From the NCBI GenBank assembly GCA_030018795.1, contig JASEHA010000156.1:1-5951 (forward strand): DNA of 5,951 bases. The letters are read 5' to 3'. The notes below the pieces were generated by a model, which had not been told where the DNA came from, searched no databases, and saw only the letters and a program-made list of their open reading frames with translations. The position numbers and the translations under genes were made by a program. Of this stretch, positions 5,852 through 5,951 are shown piece after piece (position 1 is the stretch's first letter; every line of letters starts with the position of its first letter). Origin of the DNA: a bacterium (GTDB lineage: Bacteria > UBA9089 > CG2-30-40-21).

Positions 5852-5880
5852 ATAATAACACAAAATTCTCTATATGTCAA
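5852..5880 (-). promoter_or_regulatory. Sigma70-type promoter of the pilin operon
   Basis: On the minus strand TTGACA (5880-5875) matches the -35 consensus exactly. TATTAT (5857-5852) matches the -10 in five of six bases, and the spacer (5874-5858) is the optimal 17 nt. The expected transcription start is near 5845, giving a leader of about 16 nt that contains little more than the Shine-Dalgarno. It is directly upstream of the PilX-like gene and should drive at least that gene and the PilV-like gene. Confidence 0.75.
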
Positions 5881-5892
5881 GATAATTCTTGA
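5877..5892. promoter_or_regulatory. Inverted repeat TCAAGA-N4-TCTTGA overlapping the -35 box (possible operator)
   Basis: A perfect dyad with 6-base arms and a 4-base centre (ATTA on the minus strand). It covers four bases of the TTGACA box. A protein bound here would block RNA polymerase, the usual geometry of a repressor operator. No regulator gene is visible in the window and a 6-base dyad can occur by chance, so this is tentative. Confidence 0.4.
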
Positions 5893-5951
5893 TATTTGTA
5901 TAATCCTGAAATCGGCAAGTAAATGGGATGAATGTAGCCCAGGATTCTATC
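5893..5951. other. Upstream non-coding edge with a 7-base inverted repeat
   Basis: Only 59 bases, no gene recognised. AATCCTG (5902-5908) and CAGGATT (5940-5946) are exact inverted copies 31 bases apart. The plus strand is open across it in one frame but too short to judge. It could be the edge of a neighbouring gene or of a dispersed element. Confidence 0.25.

Overview
This looks like a bacterial chromosome fragment, moderately AT-rich by eye. Every gene I accept lies on the minus strand and reads from right to left. The core is three genes for type IV pilus or type II secretion-like minor pilins. They are followed by a class I methyltransferase with a zinc-ribbon N-terminus and, at the left edge, the remnant of a PIN-domain (VapC-type) gene. 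The genes have strong Shine-Dalgarno sites, and the first has a near-consensus sigma70-type promoter. Pilin genes with acidic 'DxDxDG' loops, a PIN remnant and a dispersed CACAGAG repeat together suggest a Gram-negative-type (diderm) bacterium, possibly from an uncultivated phylum such as Desantisbacteria, Omnitrophota or Planctomycetota. That placement is inference and weak.

Layout in transcription order. At 5852-5880 is a TTGACA-17-TATTAT promoter whose -35 box overlaps a perfect 16-nt inverted repeat. It drives a large PilX-like protein (5829-3892). Four bases of overlap join this to a PilV-like pilin (3895-2816). The PilV-like gene is odd: its pilin domain begins only at residue 199, behind a secretion signal, a long charged linker and an extra membrane helix. 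A 157-base gap with a terminator-like hairpin follows, then a PilW/GspJ-like prepilin with a normal N-terminus (2657-1608). After a 191-base gap carrying a CACAGAG repeat come the methyltransferase (1416-163) and an N-terminally incomplete PIN fragment (182-1).

The three pilin-type proteins probably act together as minor or tip subunits of one pilus or pseudopilus. Each would be held in the inner membrane until assembly, with the N-terminal helices packing in the filament. No assembly ATPase, prepilin peptidase, secretin, major pilin or PilY1 adhesin is present in the window. The methyltransferase has no visible functional link to the pilins.

The most unusual item is the prepilin-peptidase motif embedded in the middle of the PilV-like protein. 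The truncated PIN reading frame that starts inside the 3' end of the methyltransferase gene is the second.
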